A DNA stretch of 32,009 nucleotides from an uncultured Clostridia bacterium (GCA_946623205.1 CAMOQV010000004.1:1-32009), one strand, 5' to 3'; shown: positions 1 through 9,180, counted from the stretch's first letter. Numbers and translations are program-made. The notes: generated from the letters alone by a model not told the origin.

Positions 1-1238
1 AAGTAATCTCTAAGCCAATTGAATCAGCAGACGCTATTGCTCAAGTTGCTAGCATTTCTGCAGGTAACGAAGAAGTTGGTAAGCTTATTTCTGAAGCTAT
101 GGAAAAAGTTGGCAAAGATGGCGTTATCTCTGTTGACGAATCAAAAACAACAGCAACTACTCTATCTACAGTTGAAGGTATGCAATTTGATAGAGGTTAT
201 GTTTCTGCTTACATGGTTACAAACACAGATAAGATGGAAGCAGTTTTGGATGATGCATATATCTTAATTACAGATAAGAAGATTTCATCTTCAAAAGAAA
301 TTATGCCAGTTTTGGAATTTGTTGTTCAAAACGGTTTGAAGCTATTAATCATCTGCGAAGATTTGGAAGGCGATGCTCTAACAGCTATCGTACTTAACAA
401 ATTAAAAGGCGTTTTAAACTGCGTTGCAGTTAAGGCTCCTGCATTTGGTGATAGAAGAAAAGCTATCTTGGAAGATATCGCTGTTCTAACAGGTGGTACA
501 GTTATCTCTTCTGAACTTGGTTATGAACTAAAGGATACAACAATGGAACTTTTAGGAAGAGCTAAACAAGTTAAGGTTGATAAAGATAATACAACTATCA
601 TCGATGGTTATGGCGATCAAAAAGATATCGCTGCTCGTGTTCAAGCTATCAAAGCTCAAGCAGCTGAAACAACAAGCGAATATGATAAAGAAAAACTTCA
701 AGAAAGACTTGCAAAACTTGCTGGTGGCGTAGCTGTTATCCATGTTGGTGCTGCAACAGAAGTTGAAATGAAAGAAAAGAAACTAAGAATCGAAGATGCC
801 CTAGCTGCTACTCGTGCTGCTGTTGAAGAAGGCGTTATCCCTGGTGGTGGCGTTGCACTTTTGAACATCATTGATAAAGTAGCTCCTATCGTAGATAAGA
901 TGGAAGGCGACGAAAAGATTGGTGGACAAAGCATGTTAAAGGCTTTATCTGAACCAATTAAGCAAATCTGTCTAAACGCTGGTCTAGATGGTGGCGTTGT
1001 AATCAACAACATCAAGAATTCAGGAAAAGGTGCAACATATGGATATGATGCTCTTAAGAATGAATACTGCGATATGATTAAAGCTGGTATCCTAGATCCA
1101 ACTAAGGTTACAAGAAGCGCTGTTCAAAATGCTGCATCTGTTGTATCAACTCTTCTAACAACAGAAGTTTTGATTTCAGATATTCCAGAACCAGCAGCTC
1201 CAGTCGCTGCTCCACAAATGGATGGCGGAATGTATTAA
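1..1238 (+). CDS. groEL: Chaperonin GroEL (Hsp60), 5'-truncated by the window edge
   Basis: This is the 60-kDa subunit of the double-ring ATP-dependent protein-folding chaperonin in the cytoplasm. The reading frame is open from the first full codon at position 3, and about 411 residues are present, roughly the last three quarters of a usual 540-residue GroEL; the N-terminal part lies outside the window. Visible family segments include the apical-domain stretch beginning GMQFDRGY, the APAFGDRRK block, and [17 protein letters not shown]-like sequence followed by PGGGVAL, which carries the catalytic aspartate region of the equatorial domain. The protein ends in a short hydrophobic-glycine tail, DGGMY, typical of GroEL. 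A groES gene probably lies just upstream but cannot be seen. A strong hairpin terminator follows 22 bases after the stop codon, so this is the end of its unit. The identification is secure. Confidence 0.97.
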   Translation, partial: VISKPIESADAIAQVASISAGNEEVGKLISEAMEKVGKDGVISVDESKTTATTLSTVEGMQFDRGYVSAYMVTNTDKMEAVLDDAYILITDKKISSSKEIMPVLEFVVQNGLKLLIICEDLEGDALTAIVLNKLKGVLNCVAVKAPAFGDRRKAILEDIAVLTGGTVISSELGYELKDTTMELLGRAKQVKVDKDNTTIIDGYGDQKDIAARVQAIKAQAAETTSEYDKEKLQERLAKLAGGVAVIHVGAATEVEMKEKKLRIEDALAATRAAVEEGVIPGGGVALLNIIDKVAPIVDKMEGDEKIGGQSMLKALSEPIKQICLNAGLDGGVVINNIKNSGKGATYGYDALKNEYCDMIKAGILDPTKVTRSAVQNAASVVSTLLTTEVLISDIPEPAAPVAAPQMDGGMY

Positions 1239-1260
1239 TACGAAACCGTATAACAAAATT

Positions 1261-1286
1261 GGCCACTGCTTTGCAGTGGCCTTTTT
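1261..1286 (+). terminator. Rho-independent terminator of groEL
   Basis: A perfect 9-bp stem (1261-1269 with 1273-1281) with a TTT loop is followed by TTTTT and CG. On the other strand the stem is followed by AATTTTG, so it may also stop transcripts arriving from pncB, whose stop codon is 25 bases away. Confidence 0.9.
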
Positions 1287-1305
1287 CGTTGTAAACCTAA
1301 ATTAT

Positions 1306-2733
1306 TTATCTTTTTGAATATTCTTTTAATAGGCTTTGTTTTACATCATAAAGCTTTTGAGATAAGTCAACTTTATAGATGTGTGGATTTAACAATCTCT
1401 TGTATTCATTCCAGAATTCATTGAATGCTTCTTTATGATAAGCAGCAATTTCTTTTACTGTTGGTAAATCGTATACAAGTTTACCATCTTTAATAATAAG
1501 AGTTGTTAATTCTTTTGTATAGAAATCTGTGATAGTTTTTCTCTTATATGTGAAGTTTGGATCAAAGATTTCTAATTCTTTTAATCCATCATAATTCTCT
1601 TCTTGCAAACAAATCAAGTCTGCTAAAGCTTTCTTTGAATTGTTATCATAAATTCTAACGATTTTCTTAAATCCAGGGTTTGTAATCTTTCCTGGTGTAT
1701 CTGACATCTTTAGTTTTGGTACTAGTTTGCCATTTTCTTCAATAGCAGCCATCTTATAAACGCCACCTAAAGATGGGCAATCCATAGATGTAATTAATTT
1801 TGTACCAATACCATAAGTATCAATCTTTGCGTCTTGAGCATTTAAAGACATCAATACAGTTTCATCAATATCTCCAGATGCGCAAATAATTGCTTTTTCA
1901 AATCCTGCAGCATCTAGCATCTTTCTAGCTTCTTGAGAAAGATAAGATAAGTCTCCTGAATCCAATCTAATACCAATTGGTTCATGGCCTGCAGCTCTCA
2001 ATTCTTTAAATACCTTAATTGCATTTGGAACACCGCTTCTTAATGTATCATATGTATCAACTAATAATAAGCAAGAATCTGGATACATATCTGCATATGC
2101 TTTAAATGCATCATATTCGCTCTTAAAGCTCATAACCCATGCGTGAGCATGTGTACCTGAGATTGGAACATCGAACATTTTACCTGCAAGAACATTTGAT
2201 GTTGATGCACAACCTGCAATTACAGCTGCTCTTGCGCCGTAAATACCAGCATCTGGGCCTTGAGCACGTCTTAGTCCAAACTCTGCAACTTTTGCGCCGT
2301 TAGCGGCGTAAATAACCTTCGCTGCTTTTGTAGCAATAAGTGTTTGATGATTTAGAATACACAAAATAGCTGTTTCTACTAATTGAGCTTCAAACAATCT
2401 TGCTTTAACAGTTAAAATTGGTTCTTGTGGGAACACAACTGTTCCTTCTTTTACTGAGTAGATGTCTCCTGTGAATTTAAAATCTTTTAATAAACCTAGG
2501 AACTCTTCATCGAAAAGATTTTTTGATCTAAGATATTCGATATCTTCATCTGAAAATTTTAGATTCAAAATGTAGTCAACTACCTGTTCTAGTCCACAAG
2601 CAATTGCATAATTGTTTCCAATACCTCTATAGAAAACATCAAACACTGCTTGTTTGTTCATTTGGCCATTTTTAGAATAGCCATACATCATTGTAAGTTG
2701 ATACAAATCTGTTAATAATGTTAAGTCTCTCAT
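1306..2733 (-). CDS. pncB: Nicotinate phosphoribosyltransferase
   Basis: This enzyme makes nicotinate mononucleotide from nicotinate and PRPP, with ATP hydrolysis, in the Preiss-Handler salvage route to NAD. The protein of 475 residues opens with the family's typical LTDLYQLTM. It has EFGLRRAQGPDAG (about 151-163), the SGTHAHAW segment (about 192-199) with the histidine region phosphorylated during catalysis, and LDSGDL for phosphoribosyl binding. The frame is open eight codons further upstream, but the ATG at 2733 matches the family N-terminus and has AAAGGA upstream within the end of lgt; only one base separates it from the lgt stop codon, so translation is probably coupled. It is the last gene of galK-lgt-pncB. 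A functional link with its neighbours is not obvious beyond shared transcription. Confidence 0.93.
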   Translation of the reverse strand: MRDLTLLTDLYQLTMMYGYSKNGQMNKQAVFDVFYRGIGNNYAIACGLEQVVDYILNLKFSDEDIEYLRSKNLFDEEFLGLLKDFKFTGDIYSVKEGTVVFPQEPILTVKARLFEAQLVETAILCILNHQTLIATKAAKVIYAANGAKVAEFGLRRAQGPDAGIYGARAAVIAGCASTSNVLAGKMFDVPISGTHAHAWVMSFKSEYDAFKAYADMYPDSCLLLVDTYDTLRSGVPNAIKVFKELRAAGHEPIGIRLDSGDLSYLSQEARKMLDAAGFEKAIICASGDIDETVLMSLNAQDAKIDTYGIGTKLITSMDCPSLGGVYKMAAIEENGKLVPKLKMSDTPGKITNPGFKKIVRIYDNNSKKALADLICLQEENYDGLKELEIFDPNFTYKRKTITDFYTKELTTLIIKDGKLVYDLPTVKEIAAYHKEAFNEFWNEYKRLLNPHIYKVDLSQKLYDVKQSLLKEYSKR

Positions 2734-2734
2734 T

Positions 2735-3751
2735 CTATTTATCCTTTTCCTCAGCATTTAGATCTGCATTATTCGCTTCGGAATCAGAAACCGTAGTTTC
2801 ATTATTTATTTCTTCTTTGTTTTCAATTTCAACATTTTCTGCAGGCGCTTGTTCTACGTTAACGCCCTTTGCAGCAAGTTTTGCTTGAATTTTTTGAGTA
2901 TGTGCATCGATTATAGCACCAAAACGCTTAGATTCGAAATGGATTTTGTTTGTATACAACAAAACCAATAACACAATACTTACTAATGCCATTACATAGC
3001 ATATAACTTGAATTGAACCTACATTTGAAGATCCAATTTTTGTATTATCTATCTTTAAAAATTCTAGTGAGCCTCTAACTAATCCATACCATCCAAGGTA
3101 ATATAAAGAAACTGTTCCAGGCTTTAATTTGTCTTTATATTTTCTATAAACCAAATATCCAACTAAAAGGCCAACCAAGTTTATTACGCCTTCATAGAAG
3201 AACAATGCACTATACCAACCCGGCTCATATCCTGGATAGAATCTTGCTGGATTATCTATGTATACTGCAAATGGGAAATGTTGTAATGCTGGATTATCTA
3301 TTGGAAGGCCGAACAATTCTTGGTTAAAGAAGTTTCCCCAACGTCCAATAATTTGTCCAACCAAAACTGGCAATGCAGCAGCGTCAGATACTCTAACAAA
3401 GTGATATTGTCTATTTTTCAAAACAGAAATAGCTATGCCTAATAGTCCACCAAAAATACCACCAACAATAGTCAATCCGCCTTCACGGATGTTTATCATA
3501 TCAATAAACGATGTATATTCCGTTCCTATTCTTGGTACTACATAGAAAACTCTACAGAAAATAACCGCAAGAACTAGTATCCAAATAAATGTTTCTAGAG
3601 TGAAATCTATATCTATTTTTTGCAATTTTGACATATGCAAAAACATTAAAAAGGCACACAAAATGCCTGTTGTTACAACAATACCGTACCATGCGATATC
3701 AATACCGCCGATTGAAAACGCAATCGGATCTAATGCTAATAAATAATTCAT
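2735..3751 (-). CDS. lgt: Prolipoprotein diacylglyceryl transferase
   Basis: Lgt is a polytopic inner-membrane enzyme that moves diacylglycerol from phosphatidylglycerol to the lipobox cysteine of prolipoproteins, the first step of lipoprotein maturation. The 338-residue protein has the hallmark GRWGNFFNQE (136-145), which holds the conserved Arg, Asn and Glu, and the later RGSLE (226-230) with the second Arg/Glu pair. About seven hydrophobic segments are visible between residues 10 and 270. The start chosen at 3751 overlaps the galK stop in TAATG and has AAGGTAG upstream; an earlier ATG six codons up would overlap galK more and lacks a family match. Unusually, residues about 285-338 form a hydrophilic acidic tail rich in Glu, Asn and Ala that standard Lgt proteins of 260-290 residues do not have. 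Confidence 0.95.
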   Translation of the reverse strand: MNYLLALDPIAFSIGGIDIAWYGIVVTTGILCAFLMFLHMSKLQKIDIDFTLETFIWILVLAVIFCRVFYVVPRIGTEYTSFIDMINIREGGLTIVGGIFGGLLGIAISVLKNRQYHFVRVSDAAALPVLVGQIIGRWGNFFNQELFGLPIDNPALQHFPFAVYIDNPARFYPGYEPGWYSALFFYEGVINLVGLLVGYLVYRKYKDKLKPGTVSLYYLGWYGLVRGSLEFLKIDNTKIGSSNVGSIQVICYVMALVSIVLLVLLYTNKIHFESKRFGAIIDAHTQKIQAKLAAKGVNVEQAPAENVEIENKEEINNETTVSDSEANNADLNAEEKDK

Positions 3752-5007
3752 TATAGTTCTACCTTGCATGCCCCAACGTTTCTTACTTGAATATGGAACA
3801 CATTTTCTTTTCCAAATACTTTAGACATCTCATTTACATAATTTTGTACATCATTTTTATCCATATAGGCAATAATTGTACCAGCAAAACCGCCACCATG
3901 AACTCTTACAGCTTTTACGCCCTTTATTTGCTTAGATAGCGCAATTCCAAGTGGAATTGGTTGTGCTACAGCGCCGTTTGGGAAACAATTTTGCAACATT
4001 GTCAAAGAACTAATTCCAGATTGATTTATCATTTCGATAAATTTCTTTTCTTGTCCTTTTTGCAATGCTTTTTTAGCAATGTCTACTCTCTTATTTTCAT
4101 TAAAGTAATGGATAGCTCTTTCAATAGCTCTATCTGATACTTCATTTCTTAAAGATGCAATTTTATTATAGAATTCATCTTCTTTAACCTTTCTTAGCTT
4201 TTTAGCGTGGAAGCATTTAGCAACAGCTTCCATTTCTTCACGAATTGCAGCGTATTCCCCTGTTAAATTACAGTGATCGCCACCTGTGTTTGTAATAACG
4301 ATAGCCAAGTTTTCAAATGGCCAATCAATCTTTTCTACTTTTGGTTCTTTTGTAGATTTGAAATCAATATAGCTAACGCCACCAATTGATATTGCGCTTT
4401 GATCTAAAAGTCCACATGGTTTTCCGAAATATTCACTTTCGCCCATATGTGCAGCTTTTGCTTTTTCGATAGCGCTAATTTTTCCATCGTTAAACATAAC
4501 GTTTAGAATTTCAGCAACTAGTAATTCAAATGATGCAGATGAAGAAACTCCGGCTCCCTTAAATACATCTGATGTTGTAGATGCAGCAAAGCCACCAATC
4601 TTATATCCGTTTTGCTTATAATAAGCAAGAACGCCTCTTACAAGTCCTTCGCTCTTTCCAAATTCTTCTTTATGAACTGTTAAATCATTAATATCTACAT
4701 CAACTACTGGATAACCAATAGACGCTATAGTAATTTTCCCTTCTTGTGGAGTTACACAAGCAATAGTATCTACTGAAATAGAAGCACATAAAACCTTTCC
4801 ATTATTGTGATCTGTGTGGTTTCCGCACACTTCAATTCTCCCAGAAGATGAGAAGAATTCACAATTACCACTATATGTCTTTTTGTGTATGTTATATAGG
4901 TCTTCGAATCTTTTGGCTTGATATTCTGCTTTGCCGTCGCCATATAGCAACTTTGATGTTGCTAAAAACTTCTTATTTTCTAGTAATTCTTTTGCTGTAA
5001 TGCCCAT
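3751..5007 (-). CDS. galK: Galactokinase (GHMP kinase family)
   Basis: The protein phosphorylates alpha-D-galactose at C1 with ATP, the entry step of the Leloir pathway. It has 418 residues and all three GHMP motifs: the galactokinase signature GRIEVCGNHTDHN (56-68), the phosphate loop GAGVSSSAS (151-159), and the C-terminal VRVHGGGFAGT. The catalytic aspartate is expected in PCGLLDQ (Asp202). The signature has Asn in place of the usual Glu before HTD; from memory some clostridial galactokinases share this, so activity is not in doubt. The ATG at 5007 follows AAGGAG at a 7-base distance. The gene is divergent from galT and overlaps lgt by one base. No galE was seen in the window. Confidence 0.95.
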   Translation of the reverse strand: MGITAKELLENKKFLATSKLLYGDGKAEYQAKRFEDLYNIHKKTYSGNCEFFSSSGRIEVCGNHTDHNNGKVLCASISVDTIACVTPQEGKITIASIGYPVVDVDINDLTVHKEEFGKSEGLVRGVLAYYKQNGYKIGGFAASTTSDVFKGAGVSSSASFELLVAEILNVMFNDGKISAIEKAKAAHMGESEYFGKPCGLLDQSAISIGGVSYIDFKSTKEPKVEKIDWPFENLAIVITNTGGDHCNLTGEYAAIREEMEAVAKCFHAKKLRKVKEDEFYNKIASLRNEVSDRAIERAIHYFNENKRVDIAKKALQKGQEKKFIEMINQSGISSLTMLQNCFPNGAVAQPIPLGIALSKQIKGVKAVRVHGGGFAGTIIAYMDKNDVQNYVNEMSKVFGKENVFHIQVRNVGACKVEL

Positions 5008-5034
5008 AAAATACTCCTTATAAGTGCTCTTTAG

Positions 5035-5064
5035 ATTTTAGCACAAATTATTCTATACGCGCAA
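5035..5064 (-). promoter_or_regulatory. Candidate extended -10 promoter of galK-lgt-pncB
   Basis: Read on the minus strand, TTGCGC (5064-5059) lies 18 bases upstream of TAAAAT (5040-5035), and the -10 is preceded by TGTGC, which supplies the extended TGn element. The ATG follows about 28 bases later. This is a sequence match only. Confidence 0.5.
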
Positions 5065-5080
5065 TATAATATATAGGTCA

Positions 5081-5109
5081 TTGATTTTGCTAGATTTTAT
5101 CGGTATAAT
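5081..5109 (+). promoter_or_regulatory. Promoter of galT
   Basis: TTGATT (5081-5086) and a perfect TATAAT (5104-5109) are separated by the ideal 17 bases. The start codon of galT is about 30 bases downstream with GAGG at 5130-5133. The divergent galK promoter lies about 20 bases away, so one operator between them could control both Leloir genes; no clear inverted repeat was seen. Confidence 0.75.
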
Positions 5110-5139
5110 TAATATACAAATTAATTTTTGAGGTTTTAC

Positions 5140-6675
5140 ATGATTTCACAACAAGAACTTAAACAAAAGCTACAAGAACTAGTTTTGTACGCTCAAAAGA
5201 ACATGTCTTTAAAAGACGCTGATGTAAATTACACAATTAACACTCTATTGGATCTATTCAAATTTGATTCTCCAGCAGAAAAAGTTGATTCTTATCCAGA
5301 AAACTTCCAAGAAGAAGTTTTAGATAAGATCGTTCAATATGCTGTTGAAAACAAAATGATTGAAGAAAATGAGAGAATTCTTTTTGAAACTAAAATTATG
5401 GGCATTGTTTCTCTAAGACCTTCTCAAACAATAGAAAAATTCGATGCAATAGCTGCAAATGGAACAATAAAGGATGCAACAGATTGGTTCTTTAATGTTT
5501 CTAAGGCTTCTAACTACATTCGTGTAAAGGATATTGCAAAAAATATTAAGTGGTCACATCAAGGAAAATTAGGAAATATTGATATTACTATCAATCTATC
5601 TAAACCAGAAAAAGATCCTAAACAAATTGCACTTGAAAAATCTAGACCAAAATCTGGATATCCTGCATGTCTTTTATGTTTAGAAAATGTAGGATATGCT
5701 GGCCATATTTCTCACCCTGCTCGTCAAACTCTAAGAGTAATTCCTATTACTTTGAATAACGAAGCTTGGTCATTACAATATAGCCCATATCAATATTTTG
5801 AAGAACACTTAATTGCTCTATGTAATGAACATAGACCTATGAATGTTACTATAGATACAATTAAACGTTTATTAGATTTCGTTGATTTATTCCCTCACTA
5901 CTTCTTGGGATCAAATGCTTCATTGCCAATCGTTGGCGGTTCAATTTTATCTCATGATCATTACCAAGGCGGAGCTAAAGTTTTACCAATGTTTGCAGCT
6001 GAGAATAAAACAAGATACGAGAACTTAAAATATAGAGATGTTCAAATCTACACAATCAACTGGTACAACTCTGTTGTAAGATTAGAATCAGAAAACAAAG
6101 AAAACATCACAAAACAAGCTCAAGAAGTACTAGATAATTGGTTTAATTATTCTGATGAATCAGTTGGAATTATCGCAAAAGAAGATGAACCACACAACGC
6201 AATTACTCCAATCGTTAGAAAGGAAGGCAACAAATATATCATCGATATGATTCTAAGAAATAATAGAACAAATAAAGAATTCCCAGACGGTATTTTCCAT
6301 GCTGCGCCACATCTTCATAACATCAAAAAAGAAGGTATCGGATTAATCGAAGTTATGGGTCTATTTATCCTACCAGGAAGATTAAAGAAAGAATTTGAAG
6401 GAATTGAAGATATCCTAACAGGAAAGACTCCTTTTGATCCAAAGGAACTAGTAAATCCAGAAAATCCTCTATCTAAACATTTTGGCATGATTGCTCAACT
6501 TGTTAATGATAACGGTACAGCTTGTACAAAAGTTAAAGCAAAAAATGTAATAACAAAATATGTTAATGCAGCTTGCGAAGAAATCTTGGAATGCACTGCA
6601 GTATTTAAGAATACAGAAGTTGGCCAAGCCGCTTTTGATAAATTCTTAAAAGAAGGATTAAATTTGAAAAATTAA
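5140..6675 (+). CDS. galT: UDP-glucose--hexose-1-phosphate uridylyltransferase, class II (Firmicutes type)
   Basis: GalT exchanges UMP between UDP-glucose and galactose-1-phosphate, the second Leloir step. The 511-residue length and sequence match the long Bacillota class rather than the short E. coli class. Key segments are CLLCLEN (Cys177/Cys180, probably a metal site), GYAGHISHPARQ, GSNASLPIVGGSILSHDHYQGG with the active-site His-Asp-His at 272-274, and the C-terminal half typical of this class. An in-frame TTG lies four codons upstream at 5128, but the ATG at 5140 has GAGG six bases before it and is the better start. The gene is alone on the plus strand, divergent from galK, with its own promoter and terminator. 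Galactose use is probably the shared role. Confidence 0.95.
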   Translation: MISQQELKQKLQELVLYAQKNMSLKDADVNYTINTLLDLFKFDSPAEKVDSYPENFQEEVLDKIVQYAVENKMIEENERILFETKIMGIVSLRPSQTIEKFDAIAANGTIKDATDWFFNVSKASNYIRVKDIAKNIKWSHQGKLGNIDITINLSKPEKDPKQIALEKSRPKSGYPACLLCLENVGYAGHISHPARQTLRVIPITLNNEAWSLQYSPYQYFEEHLIALCNEHRPMNVTIDTIKRLLDFVDLFPHYFLGSNASLPIVGGSILSHDHYQGGAKVLPMFAAENKTRYENLKYRDVQIYTINWYNSVVRLESENKENITKQAQEVLDNWFNYSDESVGIIAKEDEPHNAITPIVRKEGNKYIIDMILRNNRTNKEFPDGIFHAAPHLHNIKKEGIGLIEVMGLFILPGRLKKEFEGIEDILTGKTPFDPKELVNPENPLSKHFGMIAQLVNDNGTACTKVKAKNVITKYVNAACEEILECTAVFKNTEVGQAAFDKFLKEGLNLKN

Positions 6676-6689
6676 TTATTTTAATAATT

Positions 6690-6721
6690 AAAGAAAGCAC
6701 TCAATCGAGTGCTTTCTTTTT
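6690..6721 (+). terminator. Terminator of galT, probably bidirectional with recR
   Basis: A 13-bp stem (6690-6702 with 6707-6719), loop AATC, ends in a T-run on the plus strand. Read from the minus strand it ends in CTTTAATTATT, so it may also stop the convergent dnaX-ybaB-recR transcript. Confidence 0.88.
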
Positions 6722-6736
6722 CGCAAATTCATAAAA

Positions 6737-7321
6737 TTAAATATCTTTTCTATCTTGTAAAGCTCTAGATAATGTTACTTCATCTGTATATTCAATATCT
6801 GAACCCATAGAAATACCAGATGCGATTCTTGTTACTTTAATTCCAAGAGGCTTAATTAACCTTGCAATATACATTGCCGTTGCATCCCCTTCTACATCTG
6901 GATTTGTTGCTAAGATAACTTCTTTAACATTATCTAATCTTGCAAGCAATTCTTTAATCTTAATATCGTTTGGACCAATACCAGATAAAGGAGACAAAGT
7001 ACCATGCAAAACATGGTAAACACCTTTATAGTCCTTGGTCTTTTCAAACGCTTCTATATCTTTTGGATCTTTAACTACGCAAATAGTTGATGCATCACGA
7101 GTCTTACAAATATCGCATATATCTCCATCTGTATAATTACCGCAAATCGAGCAATAATGAACTTTGTCTTTAACATCCATAATTGAATCAGCAAACAATT
7201 TTGCATCCTCTTTAGACATATTAATAATTGAGTATGCATAACGTTGCGCTGTCTTTTTGCCAACGCCTGGAAGTTTTGTAAACTGTGCTACTAAACTATT
7301 TAGTGAATCAATATCGTTCAT
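6737..7321 (-). CDS. recR: Recombination mediator protein RecR
   Basis: RecR works with RecO, and in some pathways RecF, to load RecA onto SSB-coated single-stranded DNA during gap repair. The 194-residue protein has the usual layout: an N-terminal helix-hairpin-helix (about 8-30, LPGVGKKTAQRYA), a four-cysteine zinc finger (Cys57, 60, 69, 72), and a Toprim domain from about residue 78 that includes HGTLSPLSGIGP and ATNPDVEGDATA. Length is normal. The start codon lies one base after the ybaB stop and has no good ribosome site of its own, so translational coupling to ybaB is likely. It is the last gene of the conserved dnaX-ybaB-recR cluster. Confidence 0.96.
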   Translation of the reverse strand: MNDIDSLNSLVAQFTKLPGVGKKTAQRYAYSIINMSKEDAKLFADSIMDVKDKVHYCSICGNYTDGDICDICKTRDASTICVVKDPKDIEAFEKTKDYKGVYHVLHGTLSPLSGIGPNDIKIKELLARLDNVKEVILATNPDVEGDATAMYIARLIKPLGIKVTRIASGISMGSDIEYTDEVTLSRALQDRKDI

Positions 7322-7322
7322 A

Positions 7323-7661
7323 TTATAGACCTAATCCGCCTAATCCTGAGAATTGTCCTAATCTTTCGTTCTTCTCTGTTTCAACTTGTTCTTGAGCATC
7401 GTTAAATGCAGCTGTAATCAAATCTTCTAACATTTCTACGTCATCTGGATCAACAGCTTCTGGTTTAATATGAATACCAGTTAATTTACCATCACACGTC
7501 ATAGTAACTTCAACCATATTTGAAGCACTTCCTGTAACTTCAAGTTCTTTAAGTTCTTCTTGTGCATTTTGTAAATCTTGTTGCATCTTTTGGGCTTGCT
7601 TCATTAATTGTTGCATGTTACCCATGCCACCGCCGCCACCTCTATATGGACCGAATCCCAT
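7323..7661 (-). CDS. YbaB/EbfC family nucleoid-associated protein
   Basis: This is a small dimeric DNA-binding protein of the YbaB/EbfC family; its exact job is not settled in most bacteria, though it is linked to nucleoid structure and repair. With the start at 7661 the protein has 112 residues: a Gly-rich N-terminus (GGGGGMGNM), a helix rich in Gln/Lys/Met (MKQAQKMQQDLQNAQEEL) and a beta-strand core containing VEVTMTCDGKLTGIHI. A longer frame reaches into dnaX, but the ATG at 7661 has GGAGG six bases upstream and gives the family N-terminus. The position between dnaX and recR is the classic one, which supports the call. Confidence 0.95.
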   Translation of the reverse strand: MGFGPYRGGGGGMGNMQQLMKQAQKMQQDLQNAQEELKELEVTGSASNMVEVTMTCDGKLTGIHIKPEAVDPDDVEMLEDLITAAFNDAQEQVETEKNERLGQFSGLGGLGL

Positions 7662-7674
7662 AGTGTACCTCCGA

Positions 7675-9180
7675 TTATTTATTAGTTTTATCAAACATGT
7701 TGTCGATGAATTGCATTGTTTGTTCCAATTCTTCGACTTCTTTAGTTATCTTAAGATTTTGAATTTCTGGATATAATGATTGAATTTGTCTCAAGATAGT
7801 TGTCTTATATTTCTTAAGCTCTTCAATAATGTCATCTCTTTTAGATGAAATCCATAATTCTTTATTTACTATTCCGCCTTTTGTAGTTTGATCGTTTAGA
7901 ACTTGTTCACAAACGACTCTTTCAAAATGAGCAGACTTTTTATCACTTGTAATTAAATTCAACAAATCACCCCAAACTTTTCTAGGAGTAACAGTTGTCC
8001 CTTCTTTTGTATCCATTCCTTGGAATGTACGTTTAAATGCTTCTAAATCAGCAACTCTTCTTAATAAAGTTATCTCATCAATACTTGTAGAAACATCGCA
8101 TGCCTTAGCTACTGCCGTTTCAAGCACAACCTTTGGTTGAGATGAATATCTTAATGAGTTGTCTAATAACGCAAAAATTTCGGCCGCTCTATAAAGCTTA
8201 GAGTTATCTGCAGATAATGAAGCTTCTTTCATCTTCAAATAAATATCTGCTGGCAAAGCAAGTGAATCTTTAGCATCATTGCAATTTTTAACATATAAAA
8301 TGTTATTTAACATCTTTGCTAAATCTGAAGCTATAACTCTAACATCCTTACCAAGGTTAATTAGATTGTTTGTTAAAGCCAAAGCTTTATCTGTTTTACC
8401 CATTGCAATAGCATCACAAATTTCAAAAATATTTAGAGGTGATGAAGCACCTAAAACTTCAAGAACTGATTGATAATCAATTACGTTATCTCCGCAGTAT
8501 GAAATAATCATATCGGCAATAGATAATGTATCTCTTGCTGAACCATTGCCGGCTTCTGCGATTGCACGTACTGCTTCTGGTTCATATTTTCTTCCCTCTT
8601 GTTTAAAGATATATTCTAGATGAGCTACTAATTCATCATTTGGAATCAATCTAAAATCGAATCTTAAACATCTAGATATAATTGTTGCTGGAAGCTTTTG
8701 AACATCAGTTGTAGCCAAAATGAACACAACGTGTTCAGGTGGTTCTTCCAATGTCTTTAAAAATGCATTGAAAGCAGCAGTCGAAAGCATATGGACTTCG
8801 TCGATTATATATACTTTATAACGACCTGCTGTTGGCGCATAATTTACTTTATCTATAACTTGTCTAATATTTTCAACGCTGTTGTTTGATGCAGCATCAA
8901 GTTCAATAATATCTAGATTGTTTTCTCTAGATAATGCCTTACAAGCCGCACATTCACCGCAAGGAGATCCATCTTCTTTTGGATGAACACAATTAATTGC
9001 CTTAGCGAAAATTTTAGCAGTTGAAGTCTTACCTGTACCACGTGAACCTGTGAAAAGATATGCGTGAGCAATATTTCCTGTCAAAACAACATTCTTTAGT
9101 GTTTGACGGATATGTTGTTGCCCAATCATAGCATCAAAAGTTTGTGGACGATATTTACGATAAAGTGATGTATATGCCAT
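7675..9180 (-). CDS. dnaX: DNA polymerase III subunit gamma/tau
   Basis: DnaX is the ATPase motor of the clamp loader. The 501-residue protein begins MAYTSLYRKYRPQTFD, the family N-terminus, which fixes the start. Visible motifs are Walker A GSRGTGKT (45-52), the zinc module cysteines 64, 74, 77 and 80, Walker B IIDEVH (125-130), the sensor-1 segment ATTD, and SRC (169-171), which contacts the neighbouring ATP site. The C-terminal region is short compared with E. coli tau, as in many Gram-positives. The likely Shine-Dalgarno is about 40 bases upstream, with a strong hairpin in between (see separate entry). Thirteen bases separate it from ybaB. Confidence 0.96.
   Translation of the reverse strand: MAYTSLYRKYRPQTFDAMIGQQHIRQTLKNVVLTGNIAHAYLFTGSRGTGKTSTAKIFAKAINCVHPKEDGSPCGECAACKALSRENNLDIIELDAASNNSVENIRQVIDKVNYAPTAGRYKVYIIDEVHMLSTAAFNAFLKTLEEPPEHVVFILATTDVQKLPATIISRCLRFDFRLIPNDELVAHLEYIFKQEGRKYEPEAVRAIAEAGNGSARDTLSIADMIISYCGDNVIDYQSVLEVLGASSPLNIFEICDAIAMGKTDKALALTNNLINLGKDVRVIASDLAKMLNNILYVKNCNDAKDSLALPADIYLKMKEASLSADNSKLYRAAEIFALLDNSLRYSSQPKVVLETAVAKACDVSTSIDEITLLRRVADLEAFKRTFQGMDTKEGTTVTPRKVWGDLLNLITSDKKSAHFERVVCEQVLNDQTTKGGIVNKELWISSKRDDIIEELKKYKTTILRQIQSLYPEIQNLKITKEVEELEQTMQFIDNMFDKTNK

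Noticed and set aside
698-1015. Minus-strand frame within groEL
   Set aside because: The plus-strand frame is a clear GroEL; this is antisense with no ribosome site.
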